From a virus, in IMG/VR virus record IMGVR_UViG_3300033553_000842, positions 1 to 64,000 of that record: a stretch of 64,000 bases of DNA. One strand, written 5' to 3'. Made by a program: the position numbers and the translations under genes. The notes beneath the pieces are model-generated. The model made no database searches. It was not told the origin of the DNA and worked only from the letters and a program-made list of their open reading frames with translations. Numbering within the stretch: the stretch's first letter is position 1; every line of letters starts with the position of its first letter. Shown one piece after another: positions 7,187 through 14,380 of this stretch.

Positions 7187-7634
7187 TTCTCAAAGCCTCC
7201 TCTAAACGGGGTAAGACGCCGGCCCACTTTTTTGAAAGTGCCTGAGCTTGAAACTGATTCATACCTAGCCAGCGCTTGGGGTTGGTGTTGTCGTACTGGT
7301 CATGGATCTTCACGACCAGCGCGATGCGGTTTCCAGATTGGCAGAGCCGGTCGATATACTCTGGATAGGTATGGGTCTTCTTGTCGTGGGTGAGCAGACG
7401 GACGGCCTCGATCACCTCAGGGGAATAGCCCCAGGCTTCGAGATCCTCGAACGTGACTGGGGTGTCTTCGACCAGGTCGTGGAGCAGGGCGGTAGTGATG
7501 TAGGAATATTCCGAGGGGACGGAACAGGCTACGCGCTTCATATGCTCTGACATTGGAACACCCTGACTGTCGTTGATACCCTCGAATTTGGTCACAACCA
7601 GGTCGAGGGTTTCTTCAAGTGAGGGTCGGCTCAT
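7176..7634 (-). CDS. HD-domain phosphohydrolase, SpoT/MESH1-like
   Basis: 152 aa. The HD signature is complete: His31, His52-Asp53 in ALLHDLVEDTPVTFEDL and Asp112 in VVKIHDQYDN. The HDxxED form and the spacing to LTHDK...YPEYIDRL resemble the (p)ppGpp hydrolase branch (SpoT/MESH1-like) rather than cNMP phosphodiesterases. It would cleave a nucleotide phosphate bond with a divalent metal. One possible role is removal of the host alarmone ppGpp during infection; the substrate is inferred. It overlaps the small 59-aa gene by 11 bp. Confidence 0.8.
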   Translation of the reverse strand: MSRPSLEETLDLVVTKFEGINDSQGVPMSEHMKRVACSVPSEYSYITTALLHDLVEDTPVTFEDLEAWGYSPEVIEAVRLLTHDKKTHTYPEYIDRLCQSGNRIALVVKIHDQYDNTNPKRWLGMNQFQAQALSKKWAGVLPRLEEALRNAT

Positions 7635-7936
7635 TACTTTTCTCCTTTCAGAGAGTGAAAATGTTCGTCGACCCGTATGAGAAATACCTGCATGGCGATG
7701 CTCAGGTCTGGCAGGGGGGTCTCCTCCGCGATCCGCTTGATGGTCATGTCGGCTCGTTCGTTCGGAGTTTTTGTGACCGGAGCTTGAGGGACTTCGACAG
7801 CATCGAAGATCGGGGCCATCACTGTGTGAATGTCCTCTGGCGGGGCTTTGTTGGACTCTGCCGACTTGTCGAGCAGCGCTAGGATTTCAATAATCTTGGC
7901 AACCCGTTTGTGGTTGGTGTCATTATTGAAGCTCAT
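7634..7936 (-). CDS. Hypothetical protein, 100 aa
   Basis: N-terminal helix (HKRVAKIIEILALLDKSAE), a proline-rich middle and a C-terminal helix (LPDLSIAMQVFLIRVDEH). It shares one base with the HD-domain gene and overlaps the upstream gene by 14 bp, so it is cotranscribed. Function unknown. Confidence 0.6.
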   Translation of the reverse strand: MSFNNDTNHKRVAKIIEILALLDKSAESNKAPPEDIHTVMAPIFDAVEVPQAPVTKTPNERADMTIKRIAEETPLPDLSIAMQVFLIRVDEHFHSLKGEK

Positions 7937-8210
7937 GGAAAATCTCCTCGCACAGGGTGTTGTCAGAGCAGTCGTGGATCAAATCCTCGTCGTTTCCGTG
8001 GATCAGGATGAAGGTGCCGACGTGGTGCTTGATGTCATTCTTCAACCTGAAGGTGGTCACCTCCGAATGACCGGTCTTTTCAAGGACCTTTTGGGGGTCT
8101 TTGGAATTGAGCAGCACGTACTCTTCCTCGTCGTGGACCGAGATCGTGAGATCTCGGTCCAGGATTGCTTTGACGAGCTTGCGGACGATTTCGGTTTCGA
8201 TGGGGTTCAT
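7923..8210 (-). CDS. Hypothetical protein, 95 aa
   Basis: Opens MNPIETEIVRKLVKAILDRD, then alternating acidic strands (SVHDEEEYVLLNSKDPQK). The 4-bp ATGA overlap with the upstream gene supports the start. Function unknown. Confidence 0.6.
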   Translation of the reverse strand: MNPIETEIVRKLVKAILDRDLTISVHDEEEYVLLNSKDPQKVLEKTGHSEVTTFRLKNDIKHHVGTFILIHGNDEDLIHDCSDNTLCEEIFHELQ

Positions 8211-8608
8211 TTGATCACCTCGAATTTGGTGACGTCATAAAGCCAGTCTTGCCAGTCTGAGGCACTCTGGAGAATGTCCGGACGCTGGGCGTCCCCGACA
8301 GACATCAGGATTATCTCGTCACTCCCAAGGAACTGGGCATGTTTGCCCTGCACCCCATCATAGAGATGGTACTCAGCGGGGTAGTCGCCCCCAGCATCAT
8401 TCCACCAGTAGAACGAGATTTTGTTCTGGACGAGAAACTCCTCGAGCCCGAGGGGCATCTCTCCATAGTTCATCTCCTCGAATAGGAACTGTCCTGGGGC
8501 GGGTTCGTCCGTCAGGTCATCTTCGATCAGGGTGAGGAAATCCTCATACACTTTGGACAGGATGGGCCCCCTCAACTCAAGTTCACAAAAGCTACGGTCC
8601 CCCATCAC
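8207..8608 (-). CDS. Hypothetical protein, 133 aa
   Basis: Acidic protein with FLFEEMNYGEMPLGLEEFL and FYWWNDAGGDYPAEYHLYDG, a layout seen in small phage proteins annotated only as hypothetical. Overlaps both neighbours by 4 bp. Function unknown. Confidence 0.65.
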   Translation of the reverse strand: MMGDRSFCELELRGPILSKVYEDFLTLIEDDLTDEPAPGQFLFEEMNYGEMPLGLEEFLVQNKISFYWWNDAGGDYPAEYHLYDGVQGKHAQFLGSDEIILMSVGDAQRPDILQSASDWQDWLYDVTKFEVIK

Positions 8609-9144
8609 TTCACCTCCGAGGTGCCGACCTTGCGCAGGTTTCCGGAGGGCTGGGTTTTATGGCACTTCGTGTTCAATTTCTGGACCTGGCCCATCGCCAG
8701 GTTATCGAAAAGGATGACGTCTCCGATTTCAAGAGACCCCTCGGTCACCTCGTAGTGATGGGTGCCGCCGCGGTTGTCGTGGATCTCGACGGTGTAAGGC
8801 ATCACCTCTTCGAGGTCCTTGGGGTCGAACGCATCGACCTTGTTGCTGCCCTTCAGCTCGAGGACATATCGGCCCTGGCTGTCCTTGGTTAGCAGGGTAC
8901 CGTACTGGTCGTCTTTGGTTTTGAAAAGCGTTGGTTTGTTGGTCATGGTGTCCTCCTCGGACTGGGTTATGAGAATGTAATCTGCGGCCGCTCGAAATTT
9001 TCGAGGGTACTGACCGGGATAGGTCTCGGACAGGTATTGGGTTCTGATGGTGTGGGGTCGGGTCTTGATCACCCTCTGACGGGCGTGACCTGTTCTGAGG
9101 TGAACTATATCCCCCTCTTTGAATTCATGGCTTGGCCAGCTCAT
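8605..9144 (-). CDS. Two-part protein with internal RBS and start (in-frame fusion of two small genes)
   Basis: 179 aa from the ATG at 9144 (behind GAGAGGAAC). A second in-frame ATG at 8946 follows a strong GAGGAGG box and would give a 113-aa product. The residues QSEEDT just before that Met are encoded by the same CCGAGGAGGA leader box that precedes other genes here. The reading therefore looks like two cassette genes whose separating stop was lost. Part 1 (1-60) contains GDIVHLRTGH; part 2 has strands and EIGDVILFDNL. Both ends overlap or adjoin minus-strand genes. No function recognised. Confidence 0.7.
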   Translation of the reverse strand: MSWPSHEFKEGDIVHLRTGHARQRVIKTRPHTIRTQYLSETYPGQYPRKFRAAADYILITQSEEDTMTNKPTLFKTKDDQYGTLLTKDSQGRYVLELKGSNKVDAFDPKDLEEVMPYTVEIHDNRGGTHHYEVTEGSLEIGDVILFDNLAMGQVQKLNTKCHKTQPSGNLRKVGTSEVK

Positions 9145-9175
9145 GTTGTTGTTCCTCTCGGACTAGTTGTAAGGG

Positions 9176-9205
9176 GTAATGGGGGAGTCGTTAATCCCCC
9201 ATTAC
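9176..9205 (-). terminator. Hairpin between genes, possible terminator
   Basis: A perfect 11-bp stem (GTAATGGGGGA/TCCCCCATTAC) with an 8-base loop overlaps the stop codon of the 113-aa gene. There is no T-run, so it may pause or process transcripts rather than terminate them. Confidence 0.55.
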
Positions 9206-9213
9206 ATGGTAAT
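9201..9213. promoter_or_regulatory. Palindromic operator candidate
   Basis: ATTACATGGTAAT is a perfect palindrome with a 3-bp centre, the same form as those at 1500, 15971 and 21512. It overlaps the hairpin and the 3' end of the 113-aa gene, so it could be coincidental here. Confidence 0.4.
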
Positions 9214-9543
9214 CTCAAGAGCCTTCCTCAGCTGAGTGCGCTCGGCGTCGGTGATATCCCCGAGATTGTTGATGAAATTGTCGACGTAGGGGTAGCAGTC
9301 GACCACAACCCATTCGTAGGCATACATTTCCATAACCATTTGGATTGCTGCCTCCTCATCCTCCGGGTCGAGGCCGTGGATGCCGAAGTCCTCGTCAACC
9401 CAATAGTTATCGATGTGGGACGCTGCCATAAGGAGGCGGAGCTCTTTCTCGGCGTCCTCATAGGAGTTGGCCTGGACGAGATCTCCATAGGTGCCACCCT
9501 CCGGATAGTCATGCCAGTTGGCGGTGCAGTAGTAGGTTTTCAT
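9202..9543 (-). CDS. Hypothetical protein, 113 aa
   Basis: Opens MKTYYCTANWHDYPEGGTYG, then SYEDAEKELRLLMAASH and an acidic C-terminus. The ATG at 9543 follows the AAAGGAACACG box used repeatedly in this region. Function unknown. Confidence 0.65.
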   Translation of the reverse strand: MKTYYCTANWHDYPEGGTYGDLVQANSYEDAEKELRLLMAASHIDNYWVDEDFGIHGLDPEDEEAAIQMVMEMYAYEWVVVDCYPYVDNFINNLGDITDAERTQLRKALEITM

Positions 9544-9555
9544 GCCGTGTTCCTT

Positions 9556-10128
9556 TCAGGAAATAAGGGTTGCACCGGCCACGTCCGCGGTGCGGAGCCT
9601 GACCAGATCTTTGGTTTTGAGGGAGCGGTAGACGCCCTTGCGACGGTAGTATTGGATCTTTTCAAAATCCGTGCCATAGGGTTCCCACGGGGTCTGGATC
9701 CGGATCTTATCCCCGGTGCGGGGTTTCAGGCGATTGGCCCAGGCGCGGCAGGAGGTACGCCACTGGGAGGCATACTCGTTTGTGGTGGGAGACAGCAGGT
9801 TCAGGATCAGGGGAGGGGCCTTAGCCTCGCCGGGGCCCATGTCCTCGGTCATGTCCTTGTAGCTGAACTCGCCCTTGTCGATCGAGGTGAGGTAGATCGC
9901 AGCGAACACGATCGAGCCATCATGTTGAGGGGTGTATCCCGAGATCATGTTGTCGGAGAGGGCCAGGTTAGGTTTTGGTTGCATTTTGACGGCAGCGTAG
10001 TAGGTGCTGCCGACGTTGCGGATCGCGAGGGGGGCGCAGCGGTAGTTTTCGCTTTCCCACGTCAGATTCCTGGCGAGATACTTGAGGGGGTCGTCGGGTC
10101 GGTCGTAAAGTGTGGTCCCGCCCATCAT
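9556..10128 (-). CDS. Hypothetical protein, 190 aa
   Basis: Starts with the double ATG of the repeated cassette (CGAAAGGAACAC before it). It carries TTLYDRPDDPLKYLARNLTW and basic clusters, including TNEYASQWRTSCRAWANRL. Predicted soluble. No family recognised. Confidence 0.65.
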   Translation of the reverse strand: MMGGTTLYDRPDDPLKYLARNLTWESENYRCAPLAIRNVGSTYYAAVKMQPKPNLALSDNMISGYTPQHDGSIVFAAIYLTSIDKGEFSYKDMTEDMGPGEAKAPPLILNLLSPTTNEYASQWRTSCRAWANRLKPRTGDKIRIQTPWEPYGTDFEKIQYYRRKGVYRSLKTKDLVRLRTADVAGATLIS

Positions 10129-10142
10129 GTGTTCCTTTCGGA

Positions 10143-10448
10143 CTAAAGGTGTTCGAGCAGGAGTTTCTTGCTCTCGTGGTATTCTTGGACGATATAGGCG
10201 TGTTCCGCCGGGTCCTTGGCCCCGATCCAGGAATATTCCCGGACGGCGTTTTCAAAACGATCGACCGGATCTTCATAATCGGAGTCAGAAAGATCCACCT
10301 CGGTGGTGACCAGGGTGTTCTTGTCAGTGACCTCAAAAACTACAGCTGTACTTTCCGGATCCCGTTGGGTGATCAGGGCGCAGACCGCCGCCTCGGAGGG
10401 GTTGTCGGCGTCCATGTCGATTTTCCATGTGACGAGATACTCATTCAT
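10143..10448 (-). CDS. Hypothetical protein, 101 aa
   Basis: I start at the ATG at 10448 (MNEYLVTWKIDMDADNPSEA), which overlaps the 58-aa gene by 8 bp and has GAGGAGAAA upstream. The strand-helix opening with DNPSEAAVCALITQ resembles small phage proteins of ferredoxin-like fold. Function unknown. Confidence 0.65.
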   Translation of the reverse strand: MNEYLVTWKIDMDADNPSEAAVCALITQRDPESTAVVFEVTDKNTLVTTEVDLSDSDYEDPVDRFENAVREYSWIGAKDPAEHAYIVQEYHESKKLLLEHL

Positions 10449-10617
10449 CGGATTTCTCCTCACTTTCGTTCACCTGAGATGCGAGAAAGTTCCAAGTGAG
10501 GCCCATCCCCATCATGAAGGCGGCTTTCTCGCCGCCGGAAAAGTTCTCGCCGTTGGCCATCAGGGCATCCATGTTTACGGGGGTAGCAAAGAGGCCAATT
10601 GGTTGAATTTTCATCAT
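10441..10617 (-). CDS. Hypothetical protein, 58 aa
   Basis: A short gene starting at the double ATG at 10617 behind GAAAGGAACAC. It opens MMKIQPIGLFATPVNMDALM and contains EKAAFMMGMGLTWNFL; it ends in the acidic run ESEEKSDE. The cassette start and the 8-bp coupling to the next gene support it. Function unknown. Confidence 0.65.
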   Translation of the reverse strand: MMKIQPIGLFATPVNMDALMANGENFSGGEKAAFMMGMGLTWNFLASQVNESEEKSDE

Positions 10618-10634
10618 GTGTTCCTTTCAGGAGG

Positions 10635-10656
10635 GGGGACCCTGTGAGGGGTCCCC
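10635..10656 (-). terminator. GC-rich hairpin, possible terminator
   Basis: GGGGACCC/GGGTCCCC stem with a 6-base loop between the lipoprotein gene and the 58-aa gene. It has no T-run on the minus strand, so it may attenuate or protect the transcript. Confidence 0.45.
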
Positions 10657-10662
10657 GTTGGG

Positions 10663-11004
10663 TTAGCAGCCCTTCTGCAGGCTGACGGATTGGATGGCAT
10701 CGTACTGGCCCTTGGCTGCGGCCAGTTGGGGGGCGTTGGCGTCTCCCTTCAGGAAGAACAGCGCTGGCCAGAACAGGATCATGCCGACCCCCATCGCCAC
10801 AGCGTCATTGTCTGCCTGTTTCTTCTGGGCACCGGTCAGGGTGTTGACGTTTTGAACAATTCGATTTTGTTCGGCTCGAAGAGCGTTGCAGCTGAGCCCC
10901 GAGTAGGTGCTGGTCGGCGTCGGGGTGGCCACAATGGCTTCCGGCTGGCTGGCGCAAGCTGTCAGGAACGACAACAGGATCACCGAAGTGAGTAACTTTT
11001 TCAT
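10663..11004 (-). CDS. Phage-encoded lipoprotein, 113 aa
   Basis: A signal peptide with lipobox (MKKLLTSVILLSFLTAC; Cys17) predicts a lipid-anchored envelope protein. A second hydrophobic stretch near residues 73-86 (VGMILFWPALFFL) follows a short coiled segment (RAEQNRIVQNVNTL). This architecture is common in prophages of alphaproteobacteria and may modify the host surface, for example in superinfection exclusion, but that role is inferred. The start ATG follows CTGGAGAC. It lies just downstream of the 11.02-kb palindrome. Confidence 0.8.
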   Translation of the reverse strand: MKKLLTSVILLSFLTACASQPEAIVATPTPTSTYSGLSCNALRAEQNRIVQNVNTLTGAQKKQADNDAVAMGVGMILFWPALFFLKGDANAPQLAAAKGQYDAIQSVSLQKGC

Positions 11005-11018
11005 TTTAGTCTCCAGGG

Positions 11019-11318
11019 TTATTGCGCAGGGTGCGCAGTTTTGATTTCCTTGATCTCGTCCGACAGCTGTCGGAGTTCCTTCAAGGTTCGGTGGTGGTAC
11101 TCGTCCATCAGAGATGGGACAGAGTTCTTATCCAGGTACTTCCAGATGTTCTTGGCCAGTTTGGTGTCGGGGCGCTTGAGGGTACGGAGGTACAGGGCCA
11201 GGGCGACGGCATCTCCATCGAAGTTCTCGAAACAACTGTCGAAGTGCCGGGTGCTGGGGTGGCCTTTGGAAATGTGGGTCGCGGCGACCGTGACCCGGCG
11301 GTCAAATCCATTAGCCAT
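11019..11318 (-). CDS. Hypothetical protein, 99 aa, ending inside the TGCGCA palindrome
   Basis: Start ATG at 11318 (MANGFDRRVTVAATHISKGH) behind GAAAGGAACGC. It contains ALALYLRTLKRPDTKLA and a charged C-terminal coil (LKELRQLSDEIKEIK). Its last residues KTAHPAQ and its stop are encoded by the repeated palindrome at 11021-11040, in the same frame that reads KTAPPAQ at the 14.2-kb copy. Function unknown. Confidence 0.7.
   Translation of the reverse strand: MANGFDRRVTVAATHISKGHPSTRHFDSCFENFDGDAVALALYLRTLKRPDTKLAKNIWKYLDKNSVPSLMDEYHHRTLKELRQLSDEIKEIKTAHPAQ
11021..11040. repeat. TGCGCA palindrome, copy 1
   Basis: ATTGCGCAGGGTGCGCAGTT, upstream of the lipoprotein gene. It is identical over 20 bases to the copy at 12741 and belongs to a six-copy family. 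Confidence 0.85.
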
Positions 11319-11787
11319 TATGCGTTCCTTTCTCCCTAAAATAGGCATCGATCTTGGCGACGATTTCAGTCTTGCAGTACTGGTCCAGGATGTATCTGGC
11401 CTCTCCCAGCAGGCCCTCGGCGGTGGGTTTGTTGTGGGCGATGCACAGCTCGATCCAGTTTGAGACAAGATCGGGGGTGCCGTGGACATAGGCCTGTTGG
11501 TTATCGAAGATGACGCAGTTTTCGATAAACCAAGGCACGAAATCCCAGTCATAGGCCCCATACAGGTACTCGTCGGTGCCATTGGTGCAGATGACCCAGC
11601 CGTAGTGGATAGCTGAGGCAATGGCCCCGGCACACAGCCGGAGCTGGCCCAGGCCCTCGGGCCAGTTGTTGGGTTTCGTTTCGATCAGGTGCTCCCAAGC
11701 ACACATCGCCGCTTCGAGTTCAATCTCGCGGGTCAGGGTGTGCTTATTGAGAAGCCCGGTATATCCCTTTGGGTGGTAATTTTTCAT
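11311..11787 (-). CDS. Hypothetical protein, 158 aa
   Basis: Start ATG at 11787 behind GAAAGGAACACACG. The longer in-frame frame to 12387 is only the complement of ardA. The protein is helical with several cysteines (LRLCAGAIASAIHYGWVICT) and aromatic residues (AYDWDFVPWFIENC). No family recognised. Confidence 0.65.
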   Translation of the reverse strand: MKNYHPKGYTGLLNKHTLTREIELEAAMCAWEHLIETKPNNWPEGLGQLRLCAGAIASAIHYGWVICTNGTDEYLYGAYDWDFVPWFIENCVIFDNQQAYVHGTPDLVSNWIELCIAHNKPTAEGLLGEARYILDQYCKTEIVAKIDAYFREKGTHNG

Positions 11788-11804
11788 CGTGTGTTCCTTT
11801 CGGA

Positions 11805-11915
11805 TTAAGTGTTGATGTGGCCGGTGCGGTGTCCGCAGCGCCGGCATACTTTCTGGGGGAAGCGGCGGGAATCTCGCCAGTGGTGGAAACCGAGGCGGCA
11901 CAGGAGATATCTCAT
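11805..11915 (-). CDS. Zinc-binding microprotein, 36 aa
   Basis: It starts at an ATG overlapping the ardA stop by 4 bp and ends at TAA 11805-11807. The sequence reads MRYLLCRLGFHHW, a basic linker, then VCRRCGHRTGH. The arrangement Cys...HxW...CxxCG matches tiny zinc-binding prophage proteins of the DUF1660-like kind, from memory. Its coupling to ardA suggests shared use during early infection; the function is unknown. Confidence 0.7.
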   Translation of the reverse strand: MRYLLCRLGFHHWRDSRRFPQKVCRRCGHRTGHINT

Positions 11916-12445
11916 GGGGTATGGAAGAAGTGGCCGCTGTACTCGACCAGTCCTCCTCCTGTTTCAAATTCTCTGCCGACGCTTTCCCAGTCGATATGGT
12001 AGCGGAAGCGGTCGGGGATCTCTTCGAGGCCACCTGTCTCCTCTTCGAACTGTTCGGCAAAGTCGGCCCAGCTGTCGTACTGGCCCCGGTAGTTGTCTTG
12101 GGGGTTCGCGTTATACTCGTGGTGGTAGGCGAGGACGATATGCGGGGGCAGGTCGGGATTTTCTTCGAGGACTTCGACGAGGGCTGCGATCTCGGAGAGC
12201 GGGGTATATTCGCCAATATTGCCCAGACCCTCATGGTCGTGGATTGCAAATTCCTCGGCCGATGGGACCTCTTCCCCCGTCTCTGGGTCTTCGACCATGA
12301 CGTTCGGGTAAGGTGACCGGCGCAGCAGGCCTGCGACTTCTTCAGCCATCTCGTCCTCGTCGGAGGTGGCGTCGATCCATTTGCCATGGAGGACGCCGTT
12401 GTTGTACGAGGCGAGGCAAGCGATGTAGATTCTAGGGGAGGTCAT
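11912..12445 (-). CDS. ardA: ArdA-type antirestriction protein
   Basis: 177 aa, strongly acidic. ArdA is a DNA-mimic dimer that occupies type I restriction-modification enzymes. The family pattern is visible throughout: opening PRIYIACLASYNNGVLHGKW, WIDATSDEDEMAEEV, EEFAIHDHEGLGNIGEY, a central IAALVEVLEE, then YDSWADFAEQFEEETG and FRYHIDWESVGREF near the end. The length is usual for the family (about 165-180). The ATG shares one base with the previous stop (TGATG). Expression early after entry would protect incoming DNA. Downstream it is coupled to the 36-aa zinc protein. Confidence 0.92.
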   Translation of the reverse strand: MTSPRIYIACLASYNNGVLHGKWIDATSDEDEMAEEVAGLLRRSPYPNVMVEDPETGEEVPSAEEFAIHDHEGLGNIGEYTPLSEIAALVEVLEENPDLPPHIVLAYHHEYNANPQDNYRGQYDSWADFAEQFEEETGGLEEIPDRFRYHIDWESVGREFETGGGLVEYSGHFFHTP

Positions 12446-12723
12446 CAGATATCCCCCCCGATTTTCCAGGTGTCCACATCGGGACAGACCTCCTTGACCC
12501 CGGTCAGGGGGTCAGAGGCTCGGAAGAAGGCTCGGCCGTCTTCTGTGACAACACACCATAGGGGTAGGCCGAGGCCCCAGTAGGCCCCGCCGCTGTCGTA
12601 ACCCCCGTCTTCGAGAGGTACTGCGTGGAGGGTGCCTGTGCCTTCGGACATGGAAATGTTGTCAGATTGCCGCCCCATAGGGGCCCCATAACGGGAGGAT
12701 ACGTTGGCTAGTTGGTGCATCAT
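12445..12723 (-). CDS. Hypothetical protein, 92 aa
   Basis: Starts at the double ATG at 12723 behind GAAAGGAACAC. The middle, DGGYDSGGAYWGLGLPLWCV, is a recognisable conserved stretch of a phage/plasmid hypothetical family, from memory, and is followed by FFRASDPLTG. It is coupled to ardA by a TGATG junction. Function unknown. Confidence 0.7.
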   Translation of the reverse strand: MMHQLANVSSRYGAPMGRQSDNISMSEGTGTLHAVPLEDGGYDSGGAYWGLGLPLWCVVTEDGRAFFRASDPLTGVKEVCPDVDTWKIGGDI

Positions 12724-12740
12724 GTGTTCCTTTCAGGAAT

Positions 12741-12760
12741 ATTGCGCAGGGTGCGCAGTT
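12741..12760. repeat. TGCGCA palindrome, copy 2
   Basis: Identical to copy 1 over 20 bases. In minus sense it is framed by the TAA of the upstream gene and a backup TGA, then AAGGAACAC and ATGATG, all in one reading frame. Confidence 0.85.
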
Positions 12761-13053
12761 TAGTCGTGGATCACCGCCTCGATCTCTTGGGTCAGCAGCA
12801 GGTACGGGCCCTCATGCAGTTTGATGAAGAAGCCGATGGTGCTGATGGCACTGATCCGGTCGGCCGCGAAGCGCATGCTGTCGAGGTGGTCCCAGAACAC
12901 GGTTCTGGATCCATAGGTTGGGATCCCGTTCGGGACGAGGTAGTATTCGATGCTGTCCGGATGTGAGAACAGGTCCTTCTCGGGATCAGGATTGTTGTCG
13001 ACCGAGAAGGCATAGAGGGCCTCGATCGCGTGGCCTTGGTAATAGACGTTCAT
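12760..13053 (-). CDS. Hypothetical protein, 97 aa
   Basis: The ATG at 13053 overlaps the upstream stop by 4 bp and is preferred over 13059. Opens MNVYYQGHAIEALYAFSVDN and has HLDSMRFAADRISAISTIG. Its stop codon begins the repeated cassette at 12741-12760. Function unknown. Confidence 0.65.
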   Translation of the reverse strand: MNVYYQGHAIEALYAFSVDNNPDPEKDLFSHPDSIEYYLVPNGIPTYGSRTVFWDHLDSMRFAADRISAISTIGFFIKLHEGPYLLLTQEIEAVIHD

Positions 13054-13463
13054 GACCAAGCCTCCTCTCCACGCATGACCCGGCGCAGGGCCTCGGCCGC
13101 TTGAGCTGGGGTGCAGTCCTCGGGGGATTGGGTAGGATCAAAAAGATCGTGGCCGTGGCGCTCGTTGCCTTTGGGGAGACCTAGCCAGTTGAGGGCTGTA
13201 TTTTGAGTCTCTGACCACGATCCGTATTCGGAGAGAGGTTTCGAAATGTCCCCAGCGGCCAGTCCAGCTGCCGCGCCAGCGATGCAGCAGACGGTGCCGC
13301 AGGATCCAATACCCTTGGAGTCCACTTGGTCTTGGAACTGATAGAGTTCCATATCGTCGAAAACGCTGAGGCTGATGTTATCAAAATGCATGTCAAAGAC
13401 CGCATGAGGGGCACCGGCGTCGAGCCATGCGAGGAGTTCTTTACAGTTGTCGATATTCATCAT
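13050..13463 (-). CDS. Conserved hypothetical protein, 137 aa
   Basis: Starts at the double ATG at 13463 behind CGAAAGGAACAC. It contains CGTVCCIAGAAAGLAAG and a C-terminal TPAQAAEALRRVMRGEEAW, a combination I remember from plasmid and phage hypothetical proteins. Cysteines in the central segment could bind metal. Function unknown. Confidence 0.7.
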   Translation of the reverse strand: MMNIDNCKELLAWLDAGAPHAVFDMHFDNISLSVFDDMELYQFQDQVDSKGIGSCGTVCCIAGAAAGLAAGDISKPLSEYGSWSETQNTALNWLGLPKGNERHGHDLFDPTQSPEDCTPAQAAEALRRVMRGEEAWS

Positions 13464-14191
13464 GTGTTCCTTTCGGAGATAACGATCTGGTTGCCCTTGT
13501 CGTCGGTGTAGGTTCCCAGGACCGGTTCTTGGTTGAGGGTGGGGAAGGATAGGCTGTAGGTGTGCCAGGATTTGGAGTTGCAGGGGCTTTCAAAACAGAA
13601 GTGCTGGCCGCTATAAACACCCCCTACCAAAGTGGTCTGGGTGACGACGGGTTCGGGCTTTACCCGATAGGGGTGGTTATTGATCCACCCGGGGAAGGGC
13701 ACGGTCTCCCAGTCTGGACCCCTCTCGATGGTCTTGCCCTGCTGGTGAGCTAGGAGCAGGGCTCCTTTCTCGGCGTCAGATAGTTGACCCCAGGTTTTAT
13801 ATACTGGACGGAACAGGGCATCGTAGCTTGAGGTGAAGGGTCCGTGGGGGGAGAAGTCATCTTCTGGTTGCGCGAGTCCGGTCTCCGTAATTTTGAAGAG
13901 GGCCTTTTCCTTGACCAGTGTTGGACAGTTTCTACCGCAGGTTACGATCTCGAGAATGTCGCCCTCGGAGGGGTTCAGTTCTGCGAGGGTTTTACCTCCT
14001 TGGGCCCGGCCCTCGGCTTCGATCACGGCGCGGAGGAAGGCTTGGCCACGGTCGTAGTCTGGGTAGCTGCTGCCGCCCCAGTGTGCGATGGCCTCGTCAA
14101 GGCTGAAGTGCCGGCACCCGGCGTGGTAGTGGCCAAGGTGGTCGCGGAGGAGTTCATAGCCGCGGCTGTCAGTGTAAAGAGCTTTCATCAT
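13460..14191 (-). CDS. Hypothetical protein, 243 aa
   Basis: Starts at the double ATG at 14191 with CGAAAGGAACAC upstream. N-terminus RGYELLRDHLGHYHAGCRHF and FLRAVIEAEGRAQ; the middle has a proposed strand-rich segment; the C-terminus ends DDKGNQIVISERNT. The reading frame stays open upstream to the ATG at 14380, so a 306-aa fused product is also possible (see 14192-14380). No family recognised. Confidence 0.65.
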   Translation of the reverse strand: MMKALYTDSRGYELLRDHLGHYHAGCRHFSLDEAIAHWGGSSYPDYDRGQAFLRAVIEAEGRAQGGKTLAELNPSEGDILEIVTCGRNCPTLVKEKALFKITETGLAQPEDDFSPHGPFTSSYDALFRPVYKTWGQLSDAEKGALLLAHQQGKTIERGPDWETVPFPGWINNHPYRVKPEPVVTQTTLVGGVYSGQHFCFESPCNSKSWHTYSLSFPTLNQEPVLGTYTDDKGNQIVISERNT

Positions 14192-14380
14192 GTGTTCCTT
14201 TCGGGAATATTGCGCAGGGGGCGCAGTTTTTCTGCGGGCTCTGGACAGAGCCATCTCTTTGTGGCGGAAGGTCTCTATGCAGGTTCCGTTGTGGAACAGA
14301 GCATATGACTTCTCCCAAGGGCGCTTGATGATTTGAAAATCACCCACCGTCTTGAGGTAGCGGCTGGCCCACTCCCTCAT
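14192..14380 (-). CDS. Stop-less upstream ORF fused in frame to the next gene
   Basis: The ATG at 14380 overlaps the upstream stop by 4 bp, as real genes do here. It encodes MREWASRYLKTVGDF, then FHNGTCIETFRHKEMALSRA, and continues through the palindrome (KTAPPAQ) and ribosome-binding site into the 243-aa gene with no stop. In the sister copy at 12.74 kb the same positions hold TAA and TGA; here they are AAA and CGA. Translation would give a 306-aa fusion or reinitiation. Either the gene lost its stop or the fusion is used. Confidence 0.6.
14209..14228. repeat. TGCGCA palindrome, copy 3 (degenerate)
   Basis: ATTGCGCAGGGGGCGCAGTT differs from copies 1 and 2 by one base in the right arm and lies inside an open reading frame. 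Confidence 0.85.

Noticed and set aside
11311-12387. 358-aa ORF on the minus strand
   Set aside because: Its first 200 residues are an alternative frame of ardA. Only the part from the ATG at 11787 has an RBS.
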